DNA of 64,000 nucleotides from Dasypus novemcinctus (Eukaryota; Chordata; Mammalia; Cingulata; Dasypodidae): contig NC_080677.1 of assembly GCF_030445035.2 (NCBI RefSeq), forward strand, positions 108,679,263 through 108,743,262. Direction: 5' to 3'. The notes under the pieces are model-generated. The model was not told where the DNA came from. It was given only the letters and a program-made list of their open reading frames with translations, and did not search any database. Within the stretch, counting starts at the first letter, position 1. Every line of letters begins with the position of its first letter. A program made the position numbers and the translations under genes. Positions 33,606-44,094 of this stretch are shown piece after piece.

Positions 33606-35625
33606 GTGAGAGCCAAGTGCCTCAAGGGCTGCAAGTGTATTCTTCGGTGGAGAGATTTACCTCCAATTGCCCCTTCCTCAACATCCCTCTTGGGGAAGAA
33701 GAGTTCCAGGCCCTTCCTCACAGCACTTCCAAGAGCAGTGTCCTGAGGCCCAGCTCCAGTTTCAATCCTGCCTCCAAGCCAAACCTTCCCACATCCCTTG
33801 GCCTTTCTCCTCAGCTCCTCGGTTGCACACAAGGCGATGGGGCCAGAGGAGAGTTTGCCGTTGCCACAGGAGGATGTGTGGGAGTCTGAGATTTAGGGGC
33901 TACCCTCCCAGGCCTAGAAAGTAGGCTTCTTGTCAGCGGCTCCTCGAAACAGGGAAGACCACCATGAATCACCACACTGTGCTCCCCACTCTCCTCAACT
34001 GTTGCCTGCTGGGCTGTTTCTCTGTCCACTGTCTTTCCTTCACAGATTTATGTTCAGGTTCTCCCCCACTCCAGAAAAAGGACTAGTAAATCCAAGACTT
34101 GGGTTTGTGGGAAGAATTAGAAATGAAATTTCTTGTCTTTTTTTCACCAATATAATGTATTTATCTCTTGCTTTTAGACATTTCCACACTTTTTTCCCAC
34201 AGGGGACTTTCTGTGGTGTCTTGGACTGTCAACCCTTTCCAAAGACGCCATATTGTAGGGTTTTTTTTTTTTTGACCTGGAATAGGGACCAGCAAAGGGA
34301 GGGGTTGGGGGTGGAAGCAGCAGGACACAGGAAGCCAGTGACCTTTTAGATAGATGCTTTTTAGGGGCACAACGTTTCTTGATTTGGGAAGCATGCTTTT
34401 TGTCAAGTTGGATCCTGAATGTGGTGTAATCACTCACCCTTCCCTGGGAGGGAAGTCCTGCTTGGACGGTACGCTCCACTTCCCGTCCACTCAGGCCCGG
34501 TGACGGGGGAGGCCAGCTGCAGCTTCCTCGTTATTGTTAAAGTTCCTTAATTTTTTAATGTTCCACCGAGGCCAGATGGGAGCCCAATAACACAGCCCTT
34601 TCTGTTTTCTTTTAATGAGCTCAGCATTGGGAGAGGACTCAAGGAGGAGTGAGACGGTGAAGCCGTCTCCTGGGGGCCCTGGGAACACATTTCCCAGAGC
34701 ACTTGGATTATTTTCAACCTCCTTCCTGCAGCAAGTGTTGTCAGTCCCTATTTTCCAGAAGACTCTGTATATCGTTCCTGTAAGACTTCATGCTTCACAG
34801 GCTCCAATTAAAATTCGACTCAGTTTGTGTGGGGAGGGAGAGGGGGGTCTAAGAGGCCTGAGAAGACCCAGAAATCCTCCTCACCCGTGGGGGGCGCTGC
34901 TTGCCTTATGAGCGCGGAGAGGGGCATTGAAGATGTGCTGCCTGGGGCATGGCGATGAGGTGCAGCTTCAAGGCCTGCTCCCTGCAGAAGCGCTGCCAGC
35001 ACCCAGGGCAGTGGGGGCACTCAGTCTGCCGGGACAGAAGAGGAAGTGGTGAGGATGGGGCCAGGAAAGGGCTTGGCACAGAGATGGGTGAGGTGACCCG
35101 GGTCATGGGCACATGCCCACCCAACCTAGCTCTCCACCAAGCAGAGGCTGGCACGGGCAGCCCTGCCCAAGTCGGCCACCTGCCGTGCTGCCTTGGCTGT
35201 GTCCACATCTGCTCTGGTCTGCCAGGAGGATCCTGGCTCCCAGCCTCACATTCACCTAACAGAGGGGAGGAGGGCTGGCTGGCCAGGCCGTGGCGGCGTG
35301 CGGGCTGGTGGGTTGCCCCAGCTATGTGTGGGTGCTGAAAAGGCACCTCAGGTACACAGATCATTGCAGAGAGGACCACCCCCCAACCCACATAAACAGC
35401 TCCAGTAACTCCCACTGGGCTCCTTAGAGTCTCTTAGAGTCTCTGGGGCCTTCTCTAATAAGTGGTCGCCATTTTATTTTGTTTAGGACCAAAAAGGAAA
35501 CAAAAAGAAAAAGGAAATGTGTGTCTGGTCTCAAGGATATTTAAAAATAATTGGAAAACACAAATCTACTCACAAAATGACCTGAGAACTAAACAAGCCC
35601 AGCAGCAGTGGCTGTTAATATTTTG
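33606..35625. other. Intergenic with exon-like stretches on both strands
   Basis: Apart from the exon-like ORF at 34906-35025 (-), a plus-strand acceptor near 33812 (cctttctcctcag) precedes a short frame reading AMGPEESLPLPQEDVWESEI before a stop near 33897. No repeat is recognised. Nothing here is secure. Confidence 0.35.
34906..35025 (-). other. Exon-like ORF with a C2H2 zinc-finger-like half motif (unrecognised)
   Basis: On the minus strand a strong acceptor (cttcctcttctgtcccggcag) opens 39 codons to a TAA. The reading CPGCWQRFCREQALKLH fits C-x2-C-x3-F-x5-L-x2-H, the first three ligands of a C2H2 finger. The spacing to the next His (MPQAAH) is too long, so a fourth ligand is not in the canonical place. 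The plus strand is also open, so chance in GC-rich DNA is possible. Confidence 0.22.
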
Positions 35626-35632
35626 TGGTATA

Positions 35633-36046
35633 GGGAAGTAGACTTGGCCCAATGGATAGGGCATCTGCCTACCACATGGGAGGTCCAAGGTTCAAACCCC
35701 GGGCCTCCTGACCCGTGTGGAGCTGGCCCATGCGCAGTGCTGATGCACACGAGGAGTGCCATGCCACACAGGGAAGCCCGATACTCAAGGAGTGCGCCCT
35801 GTAAGGAGAGCCACCCAGCCCGAAAAAGCACAGCCTGCTCAGGAGTGGTGTCGCACTTGCAGAGAGCTGACGTAGCAAGATGACACAACAAAAAGAGACA
35901 CAGAGTCCTGGTGTTGCTGATAAGGATAGAAGCAGTCACAGAAGAACACACAGCAAACGGACACAGAGAGCAGAAAACTGGGTCGGGGGGAGGTGGCAGG
36001 GAAGGGGAGAGAAATAAATAAAAAATAAATATTAAAAAAAAAACCA
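35633..36046 (+). mobile_element. DAS-type SINE, long form
   Basis: Head gggaagtagacttggcccaatgg, B-box AGGTTCAAACCCC, and tail AAATAAATAAAAAATAAATATT plus A-run. The target-site duplication TTTGTGGTATA is at 35622-35632 and 36047-36057. Confidence 0.92.
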
Positions 36047-36057
36047 TTTGTGGTATA

Positions 36058-36249
36058 AACCGTGAGTGTTTAAAATGGCACAGTGTACCATTCAAAGTTC
36101 AAGAACATGCAAAAGATGACTGTGACCTAGGGAGATTTTTGCTGCCAAGCAGAAAAAAGGGTCCCACGCTGAAAGCGTGCATGGGGAAGTGTCAAGGAAG
36201 ACAGCCTATGGTGCCCCCACAGGGGGCCAGTTTCTGGTAGCCCACTTGA
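36058..36249. other. Short single-copy intergenic spacer
   Basis: No feature recognised between the SINE and the MER5-like repeat. Confidence 0.5.
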
Positions 36250-36395
36250 CTAGAATAATGGCTCTAGATTTGAGTGTGCTTAAGTATCTGAGGATCTTGT
36301 TAAAAAAAGCAGATTTGGGGGCCCCAATCCTAGAGCTTTTGATTAAGTGAATCAGGGTGGGTGGCCCCAAATCAGCATTTTAAACAAGTTCCAAA
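36250..36395 (+). repeat. MER5-like DNA repeat
   Basis: 'gatttgagtgtgcttaagtatctgaggatcttgttaaaaaaagcag...ggccccaatcctagagcttttgattaagtgaatcagggtggg...cagcattttaaacaagttcc' follows the MER5 consensus closely. Confidence 0.75.
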
Positions 36396-36399
36396 TCAG

Positions 36400-36780
36400 C
36401 CTTTTTTTTTTTTTCTTTTTAAAGAAGCTTTAGATTACATAAATGTTACATAAAAAATATAGGGGATTCCCATATGCCACACCCTTTCCCCCTTGCACAC
36501 TTTCCCACATTAACAACATCCTTCATTAGTGCGGTACATTTCTTACAATTGATGAACACATATTGAAGCACTGCCACTAACTGTGGACTGTAATTTACAT
36601 TATAGTTTACACTCTGACCTGCATAATTTTATAGGTTTTGACAAGATGCGTGGTGGCCTGTATCCATCACTACGATGTCATGTAGGACAATTCCAATGTC
36701 CCCCAAATGCCCCAATGTAACACCTATTCTTCCCTCTCCCTCCCCTCAGAACCTCTGGTGGCCACTGCCTTTATATCTAT
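36400..36780 (-). repeat. L1-related 3' UTR fragment, antisense
   Basis: T-rich start, then 'tacataaatgttacataaaaaatataggggattcccatatgcc', 'attagtgcggtacatttcttacaattgatgaacacat'. Similar wording recurs at 37844-37981 and 41003-41580, so this is a family of antisense L1 3' UTR pieces. Confidence 0.65.
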
Positions 36781-37099
36781 GATAAATTTTTTTCCATTGC
36801 TAGAATAGTGATAAGACTGTAATAGAATAATAATAAGTCTACTTTAATCCATTGCTCATTCCCCAGTCTTGAGGATTTGGAGATGGTGATGTCCACTCTG
36901 CTTCTAAGTGGGAGGGGGCTTAGATCCCATGGGGCAGATGGATGGAACTGTCTTGCTTGCCATTGCAGACATTCTCTGTTCCTTGGCATGGGGTGTGTTT
37001 TAAACAAGATGGTTCTGTTGTAAGTCGGTCTGCAAGTCATACTTTGAGCATCACTGTTTTAGGACTCTTGATAGCAACCTCAAGAAAGTGAAATGAGGG

Positions 37100-37461
37100 C
37101 AACGGACTTGGCCCAGTGGTTAGGGCGTCCGTCTACCACATGAGAAGTCCGCGGTTCAAACCCCAGGCCTCCTTGACCCGTGTGGAGCTGGCCCATGCGC
37201 AGTGCTGATGCGCGCAAGGAGTGCCCTGCCATGCAGGGGTGTCCCCCACGTAGGGGAGCCCCACGCGCAAGGAGTGCACCCGTAAGGAGAGCCGCCCAGC
37301 GCTAAAGAAAGAGCAGCCTGCCCAGGAATGGCGCTGCCCACACTTCCCGTGCCGCTGACGACAACAGAAGCGGACAAAGAAACAAGACGCAGCAAATAGA
37401 CACAGAGAACAGACAATGGGGGGGGGGGGAATTAAATAAATAAATAAATCTTTTTTAAAAA
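37100..37461 (+). mobile_element. DAS-type SINE, long form
   Basis: Head caacggacttggcccagtgg, B-box CGGTTCAAACCCC, G-run and AAATAAATAAATAAATC tail. The perfect 15-bp target-site duplication AAAGTGAAATGAGGG is at 37085-37099 and 37462-37476. The head is close to several other copies, suggesting a young subfamily. Confidence 0.93.
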
Positions 37462-37517
37462 AAAGTGAAATGAGGGGATTTTCAGCTTCTCCATTGTCAA
37501 CCCAGCACCAAACATAT

Positions 37518-37608
37518 GCACACCACTCACACAACCCCCCACACCACACACACACAACACACACATACCGCACACCCCTCCCACAAACACACGACACACC
37601 ACATACAG
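37518..37608 (+). repeat. CA-rich imperfect simple repeat
   Basis: Irregular ACAC/CACAC with CCCC and CG interruptions over about 90 bp. Confidence 0.9.
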
Positions 37609-37843
37609 ACCCCAATATTCCAGGAGCCCCTTGGCCTGGGCCAAAGTCCACTTGCAGGCTTGTATAATCCATGGCTCAAGGCCCAGCTAGTTTGGCCCTC
37701 AGTGAGTAGGCCAGGGCTCAGGACGATGGTTGCAAGCTGGCCTCGTGCTGCCCGTAGCTGTGTAGAAAGAGGAAGGTCCCTGGCTATATCGTTCCTTCAC
37801 CAGCTCTGCTGTTCACAGGCCTCTCACCTTCACATTGAGATTT

Positions 37844-37981
37844 TTTTAAAATTGCTTTTTTTTTGAGCATTTAATTTTTTTATTGTATCTTTTTGCAGAT
37901 ACTTAGATCACAAAAATGTTACATTAAAAAATGCAAGAGGTTCCCACATATCCCACCCCCACCTCCCACTTCTCCCACACC
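37844..37981 (-). repeat. Short antisense L1 3' UTR fragment
   Basis: 'tattgtatctttttgcagatacttagatcacaaaaatgttacattaaaaaatgcaagaggttcccacatatcccacc' matches the 36.4-kb fragment. It is preceded by CACATTGAGATTT (37831-37843) and followed by ACATTGAGACTTT (37984-37996), which looks like a slightly diverged target-site duplication. Confidence 0.6.
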
Positions 37982-37996
37982 AACATTGAGACTTTT

Positions 37997-38345
37997 ATTA
38001 TTTTTTTAAAGATTTATTTTATTTATTCTCCCCCCTCCCTTGCTGCATGCGCTCGCTGTCTGCTCTCTGTGTCCATTCGCTGCACGTTCTTTTGTGTCTG
38101 CTTGTCTTCCCTTGATCCTGGGACCTCCCATGTGGACTGCCTCTCTGGCTCTCAATGGCTTGAGCCGGCCACCTCAGCTCCCTGGTTTGTTGTGTCTCTC
38201 ACTGTCTTTCCTCTGTGTCTCTTTTTTGTTGCATCAGCACGCGGCATGGGCCAGTTCACCTTCACCAGGAGGCCCCAGGAACCGAACCCAAGAACCCCCA
38301 TATGGTAGACGGGAGACAATTGCCTGAGCCACATCAGCTTCCCTC
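37997..38345 (-). mobile_element. DAS-type SINE, alternative subfamily
   Basis: Left end AAAGATTTATTTTATTT; right end 'atggtagacgggagacaattgcctgagccacatcagcttccc'. The right flank CACATTGAGATTTA (38346-38359) repeats the flank of the neighbouring L1 fragment, so the two insertions share one target sequence. The internal region (gatcctgggacctcccatgtgg...gcttgagcc) marks a dimer-like subfamily. Confidence 0.85.
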
Positions 38346-38359
38346 CACATTGAGATTTA

Positions 38360-38849
38360 TCTCATTTTGCAGATGGAGAAAATGGATTCAGGGAAGGAAA
38401 GTGGTCGAAGTCAAAGCGTATTAAGTGTTCAACAAATTCACTCATTGACACTGAATGTTGGTAGTCAGAGTCCTACTTAGGCCTCGTATGGCAGTCGGGC
38501 AGGCGGCCTGAGCCAGGGCAAGCCTGGACTGGCTCTTTCCTCTCTTGGGGTGGCCAAGGTCCAGATTCGCTGGTGCGCTCTCCCCTACCTGCCCCCCTCC
38601 CCCGGCCCAACTAGGGCAGAGAAGCTTCTGGCAGGAGAGGGCGAACATAAATGACCACAGGGCGGGAACAACTGTGTTCTCGGGGCCGTTGGCATAGCTG
38701 TGGAAAGGCTAAGAGCTAGTGGCGCTTGGCATCCTGAGTAGCCTCCCAGATCCAAAGAGTAGCTCGGAAAAGTCAACAGAGCTGGTGCTTGAGTAGCCAC
38801 GGGACCAGCAAGTAGAAGCTGTTTGTTTTTTCCTTCCTCCTGCTCCCGC
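38360..38849. other. Intergenic, no gene recognised
   Basis: Begins with a MIR-like piece ('ctcattttgcagatggagaaaatggattcagggaagg'), then single-copy GC-rich sequence leading into CpG island 2. Confidence 0.5.
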
Positions 38850-39330
38850 CCGGTCCCAGCAACACCCTCTGAGCGCGCAGTTCAGCATGGAGGCCCCTCG
38901 CAGGCCCCGGGAGAGGTGCTGCTGCGGCCTGGGCGAGTTCCCAACAGCTCACCTCCCTGGGGGCTCTCTCTGCCCCACTCGCTGCCCTCTCCCTCGGTCC
39001 CCGGCGTCCCGCTCTCCCGTGTCTGTGGGTGGCGAGGCTGAAGGTCAGCGCTCTTGGTGGAGGGCGCCCAGGGCGCTCCACGCGGGGAGGAGGACAGGGG
39101 CGGTCAGCCCCGAGAAGGGCGTGGGAATCCCGCGGGACGTGGCACCCGGCGGCTTGGCAGTCCTCGCAGCCCTGGAGCCCGGGGCAGGGCATGAAGGACG
39201 TTGGGTTTCCTTGGCTCACCACACTCCCTGCGCGACCAGAAAACGATGTTCTCTTCGGGAAGTCATCAGAGAGGCCGAGATGGCGGCGCGTTGGTGGCGG
39301 CCAAGGCTGCCTCTGGAGCCTTCCCTGGGA
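38850..39330. promoter_or_regulatory. CpG island 2
   Basis: CpG-dense block (gagcgcgcag, gggcgctccacgcggggagg, aatcccgcgggacgtggcacccggcggc, gatggcggcgcgttggtggcgg). Open frames of about 180-240 codons on both strands are low-information Pro/Arg/Gly/Ala sequence. It is 13 kb from the TMEM209 3' end and 24 kb from CpG island 1, so it may be the promoter of an unannotated transcript. Confidence 0.75.
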
Positions 39331-41002
39331 GCTGGAGAAGGGCGCCTTTCCCGCTTCCCTGGGTGGCACTCGAGCCCGTGGCTGTGTTCCCCACACTGCG
39401 GCCCCCACAGGGACCTCTGTGTAAGGCGAGAGTGGTGACACAGGCCAGGGAGGGAAGGGAGCCCTGTGTCCTGGCTGCTTGTCACCTCCCTCCCAGTGAC
39501 AAGCTCTTTAGAAATCAGAATTCTTCAGCGCGGGGAGGGGTGGGGGGATGGAGGGCGAGTGGGGAGAGGGGGACAGAATGGGAGGGGCAAGAGCCTGAGG
39601 ATATGGAGGGAGGAGGGAGTCAGGGGGCCGCGGAGGGCCTGCTAAGAAGACAGGAGGCGGAGAGACCAGCGGAATCTGGAGCGGAGCCAGGAGCAGGTGG
39701 CCATTGCAATCCTGGCTCCCCCTCCCCGCACCCTGAGGTCCTGCAGGGACCCTGGCACCCCTCACAGGGCCAGCTGTGCAGCCCGACATGGAGCCCACAC
39801 CCAGGAGAGCCCGTGGGCGCACACGACTGCCCAGGGATGGGATGCTTGCGCGTCATTCCCCTCTCCACCTCTCACACAGCCTTCCTTCCCCTGGAGGAAA
39901 GCGAGTCCATCTGACACCTCGCCCGTCTGCCCTGGCTCCCTGTGCCACGTTCATCTGTCCTTGCGACTGCTGTGGCTGCTGCTCCATGCAAAACCCCGCT
40001 GACCGCCTCCAGTTCCAACCTCCATGGGGGTGACTGGGTGAGCCCTTGATAGCTGGCAGGCGGGCTAGGGGTCCAACTGGGAATCGGCCCGTAAACTCTC
40101 CATCCACCCCAACACCTCAAAGGGATACAACAACGCAAAGGGATACAGACCCCCAGCTTGGAGGAATCCGTGGAGAGGGACGATTAGAGAGCAGTGGCCA
40201 AGCTCTGGTCCTCTGTAAAATGAGGCAATCCAACTCTTTGATCCCCAAGACCACTTCTAAGTTTGTCTGAGCCATGACACATAAGGGCAAAAAAAAGTCT
40301 CTACTAAAAGCTGCAGCAATCAGAAAACCCACGGCTACTTGTTTGCGGTGTCTCAGGATACTCACAGCTCCTTTCTTTTGCTAGGCTAAATACAGGGCGG
40401 GCCACCTGGGCCCGTGACCTGTAGGTCCCCTAGGATTCCACTCCCAGAAGGGCCCCACGTTGGGGACCCAGTGTGGACATGTCCACACATGTTTTTGCTT
40501 TAAAGGATTTTGGTGTGTGTAATGGAGACATTTTGAACATTTCCTCATTTTCAGTGCCTGGGGAAGGGAGTAAGGGTGAACCAATTAAGTCATCTCTTGG
40601 ACAGAGTTAAGTTTTTCAAGGGGACGGATGAACCCCATATCCACAACGGCTACTGTCCAGGATGATCGAGGTACCTCCTGCAGCGGCAGAGATCACTGCT
40701 TGTTGTCCATTATCCATTCTCACCTTCCATGGTAGAAGGATCGTTAGCTGGGCACATGGTCATGAAGAACAAAAACTTCTTACTATTTTTCTTGGATTCC
40801 TTTGCAGCTATCTGTACCAATGTGATTAAGTTCTGGTCGGTGGATTGGATTTGGAAATGTCTGCTGTCATCCAGGAACATTTCTTGAGAAATAGCTGGTG
40901 TGTATCTTTTGTTCTGAGTTGTACTTTTGAGCTATCACATAGCAGAAAAGCTTTCAACCCTTAGATTAAAATCTGAAGGAGTCAGCAAAGCATATGCTAT
41001 TT
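39331..41002. other. Intergenic, no gene recognised
   Basis: GC content falls from the island shore to AT-rich sequence. There is a purine-rich block at about 39525-39660 and a MIR-like tail near 40205-40260 ('ggtcctctgtaaaatgaggc'). No exon chain seen. Confidence 0.45.
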
Positions 41003-41580
41003 TTTTCTTTATTAGAGAAGTGAGTTTTACAGAACAATCATGCATCAAGTACAGGATTTCCATATACCATGCATTATTAACACATTCGTTGGCATGGAAC
41101 ATTTGTTACAATTGATGATAGCACATTTTTATGGTTGTATTGTTAACTATAGTCCATGGTTTAATTTAGGATTCCCTGTTTGTGTAGTATGGCCCATGGA
41201 TTTTTATATTTTATTTTATTTTGTGACCATATATGCAATCTAGCATTTCTGCTTTTAATCACATTCAGATATATATTTCAGTGTTGTTAATTATGTTCAT
41301 GATATTGTCCTATCACCATCCCCATCCATTACCAAAAGAACCCTGTACATTTTCAGCCTGAACCTCCCATTCTCTGTTCTCCCTCCACCACCTCCCAGCC
41401 TCTCGTAACCTCTATTCTAGATTCTGACTCTATGAGTTTGCTTATTCTAATTATTTCAAATCAGTAGATCATATAATATTTGTCCTTTTGTCATTTTGTG
41501 CCTGACTTATTTCACAACATGATGCCTTCCAAGGTTTATCCATGTTGTTGCACAGAACTTTATGTAACTGTGGATTAGCA
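41003..41580 (-). repeat. L1-related 3' UTR fragment, antisense
   Basis: 'gagttttacagaacaatcatgcatcaagtacaggatttccatataccatgc', 'acatttgttacaattgatgatagcacatttttatgg', 'actatagtccatggttta', and 'catgttgttgcacagaacttta' are hallmarks of antisense L1 3' UTRs. Confidence 0.75.
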
Positions 41581-41599
41581 GAGTTTCACTTTAATGTTC

Positions 41600-41830
41600 A
41601 TTTCTTCAAACAGGAAGATGAGGTCACTGTTCTGTCTCTAAGGGGGATTCTAGTGGGGGGAGCAGATAATAAGTAGTCTCAGGTAGTGATATGAGCAATG
41701 AAGAAAAGCTAACAGGATAAAGGGACAGGTGCTATTTTAGGGTAGGAAGAAGGGGTAGGGACAGAGATCTGAATGAGAGACAGAAGGAGCTATTAGAGAT
41801 CACTGCGGGAAGAACATTCCAGTAAAGAGG
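41600..41830 (+). repeat. L2-like fragment
   Basis: 'aggtagtgatatgagcaatgaagaaaagctaacaggataaagggacaggtgctattttag...gaagaacattccagtaaagaggacaaatg' resembles the L2 3' region. Confidence 0.5.
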
Positions 41831-41889
41831 ACAAATGTTTGACAAAACATTCAAAAGTCAGAAGTAGGGATCTCCTACTTAAGGGTCAG

Positions 41890-42480
41890 ACATTTATTTC
41901 CAACTATGATGTCAAACTCCACCAGGATATCCCCGTAGCAACTTAACTTCAACATGTTGAAAATTTCTCATTGGCACCCAACCAGCTCTCTTCCTCCTAG
42001 TTCCATGTGTTGTAAGTGCCACTATCTTCCCAGTCACTTAGACCGAACTCTTGGGGTTGTGTACATCAAATTCCCAAATTCCCCTCCCCACAAATGCTCT
42101 CCAATCTTTCCAGCCACCTCTGGAGCCCAGACCGTGGCTGACCCCAGCAGCTTCCTCACAGATCTCCCCACTTTCAGCCGCTCCAGCTTCCGTCCATCTT
42201 CAGTACCATGATCAGATTAATCTTCCTAAAGCACTGCCCCAAGCGCTTCAGAGTCTCAACAAACAACGTTAGAATTCCTGAGCCCAGCACCCAAAGCCCA
42301 CATTTCTTCCAGTCCTACCTTCCCATGCTTCTCAAAACCCCACTCAGTTTGGAATCTTTCCAGCCTTCCCAAGACATCTTTTTTCCCCCTCTATTCATGT
42401 TGATTCCGACTTTTTCCTCTGCCCCCTGAAATTCAAATGCCACCTTTTCCATGAAGTCTCTCGGCCTGATATTCAGCAGA
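41890..42480 (-). repeat. L2-like fragment, antisense
   Basis: 'gatcagattaatcttcctaaagcactgccccaagcgcttcagag', 'ccttcccaagacatc', 'atgaagtctctcggcc' follow the antisense L2 3' pattern. Confidence 0.55.
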
Positions 42481-43084
42481 GCTTTCTCTTTATTTGCACC
42501 ATTCTTTTTTTCTGTTGTAAAAGCAATGTAACACTGAGAAATATTTGAAAACAGAAAACAATCATTCATATTCCCTTTTCAACAAGTGAGTTCACATTTG
42601 GATATTTTCTTCTAGTCCTTGGCGATATGCTTGCATATTTTTACATAATTGTAATTGCAGTACACATACAAATTTGATTTGTTTACACTTCTGCCCCAAA
42701 TTTCCCCCATCTTTCTACATAGTCTTTTCAAAGCTGTAATGTTTTAAGAAGAGGTCAAAATAAAAGCCTAAAAGTATCTCATTCAAGGACATAACTCCCA
42801 GAATCGATGTACTATTAATTTATTAAACTGTTCTACCACTGAACATTTGGATGGGTTTTGTTTTAGCTGTTATAGACTAGAAGTTATTTGAAGGAAAAAA
42901 GGGTAGCTTAAATCTTCTTAGTATTCATACCATCCAGCAAAGTACTTCAACAAATATTTATTGGATGGATGGTTAAATAAATGAACATCTTTAGGCATAA
43001 CGTTTTTTCCCAGTTGATTATTTTCCTAGGATTCATTTTCCTGGGCTCAATGGGTCAAAGGATATTAACAATTTGAGGGGGGCT
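42481..43084. other. AT-rich intergenic stretch
   Basis: LINE-like motifs ('cttctagtccttggcgatatgcttgcatatttttacataattg') near 42600-42660 suggest very old repeats. No gene. Confidence 0.4.
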
Positions 43085-43585
43085 TTGCACATTGTGGCAG
43101 ACTGTGTTTTCCAAAATGGCCATTACAATATATGTTCCATTCCACATGGTGTGATGTGGGATATTCTTTCATTGAGAGGTGGAGTCTCCATTCTCTCCCC
43201 TTGAAACTGGGCAGAATGCAGTGGAAGAGACCTTGTGGCACTTCCAAAGCTAAGTCATGAAGGCAGAAGGCCTCTGCCTGGCGCCCTCGCCCTCTCAGGA
43301 CACCTGCCCTTCAACTCAGCAACCATGTTATGAGAAAGCCCACACAACATAGAAAGGCCTTGTGGGAGTGTCCTGCCACCATCCCCAGCTAGGCCTGCAG
43401 TCGGTAGCCAGCACCAATGGCCAGATCTGTGAAAGAACAAGCTTTAAAATGATTCACCTTCCAGACCCAGATATGGTGGAGCCCACATGAACTAACTTCA
43501 CTTTGCTCTGGCTAAATTCTTGACCCACGGAAAGAGACAATGATTATTGTTTTGGGAGGTGATTTGTTTTGTAGCTGGAGTGCCT
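43085..43585 (+). mobile_element. MLT1-like MaLR LTR
   Basis: 'atgtgggatattctttcattgagaggtggagtctccattctctcccc', 'gcactggcagaatgcagtgg'-type core, 'tgttatgagaaagcccacacaacatagaaaggcc', 'ggtagccagcaccaatggcc', 'tcttgacccacggaaagagacaatgattattgttttgggaggtgatttgtt'. These are in MLT1 order, ending at the usual conserved 3' block. Confidence 0.72.
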
Positions 43586-43641
43586 GAAACACGCAGGTAG
43601 GCCCACATTGCACTCGTGGTTAACAGTCTAAGAATGCCCTT

Positions 43642-44079
43642 CATGGGAAGCGGATGTGGCTCAAATGCTGGAGCATTCACCTACCATACAGGAGTTCCAG
43701 GGTTCGAACCCAGGGCCTCCTGGCCCATGGGGTGAGCTGGCCCACGCACAGTGCTGCCGTGCAAGGAGTGCCCTGCCATGTAGGGGTGTCCCCCGCATAG
43801 GGGAGCCCCACGTGCAAGGAGTGTGCCGCAAGGAGAGCCACCCCATGCAAAAAAAGCACAGCCCACCCAGGAGTGGCGCCGCACACATGGAGAACTGACA
43901 CAGCAAGACGACACAATAAAAAGTGAAACAGATTGCCGGTGCTGCCGAGAATGCAAGCAGACACAGAAGATCACACAGCAAATGGACACAAGAGAGCAGA
44001 CAACGGGGGTGGGGGGGGTGAGGATGGGGTGGGGGAGTGGTGGAGAGAATAAATAAAAACGAATCTTTAAAAAAAAAAA
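43642..44079 (+). mobile_element. DAS-type SINE, long form
   Basis: Head atgggaagcggatgtggctc, B-box GGGTTCGAACCCAGG (close to a tRNA B-box), and tail AATAAATAAAAACGAATCTTT plus A-run. The target-site duplication AAGAATGCCCT / AAGAATGCTCT is at 43630-43640 and 44080-44090, with one change. Confidence 0.9.
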
Positions 44080-44094
44080 AAGAATGCTCTCCTT

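Noticed and set aside
38773..39914. ORFs of 180-237 codons around CpG island 2
   Set aside because: Same GC effect; no domain, no consistent splice pattern and open frames on both strands.
43646..43720. tRNA-like sequence with a good B-box (GGTTCGAACCC)
   Set aside because: No cloverleaf with an intact acceptor stem; it is the head of a SINE with poly-A tail and target-site duplications. The same applies to all other tRNA-like heads here.
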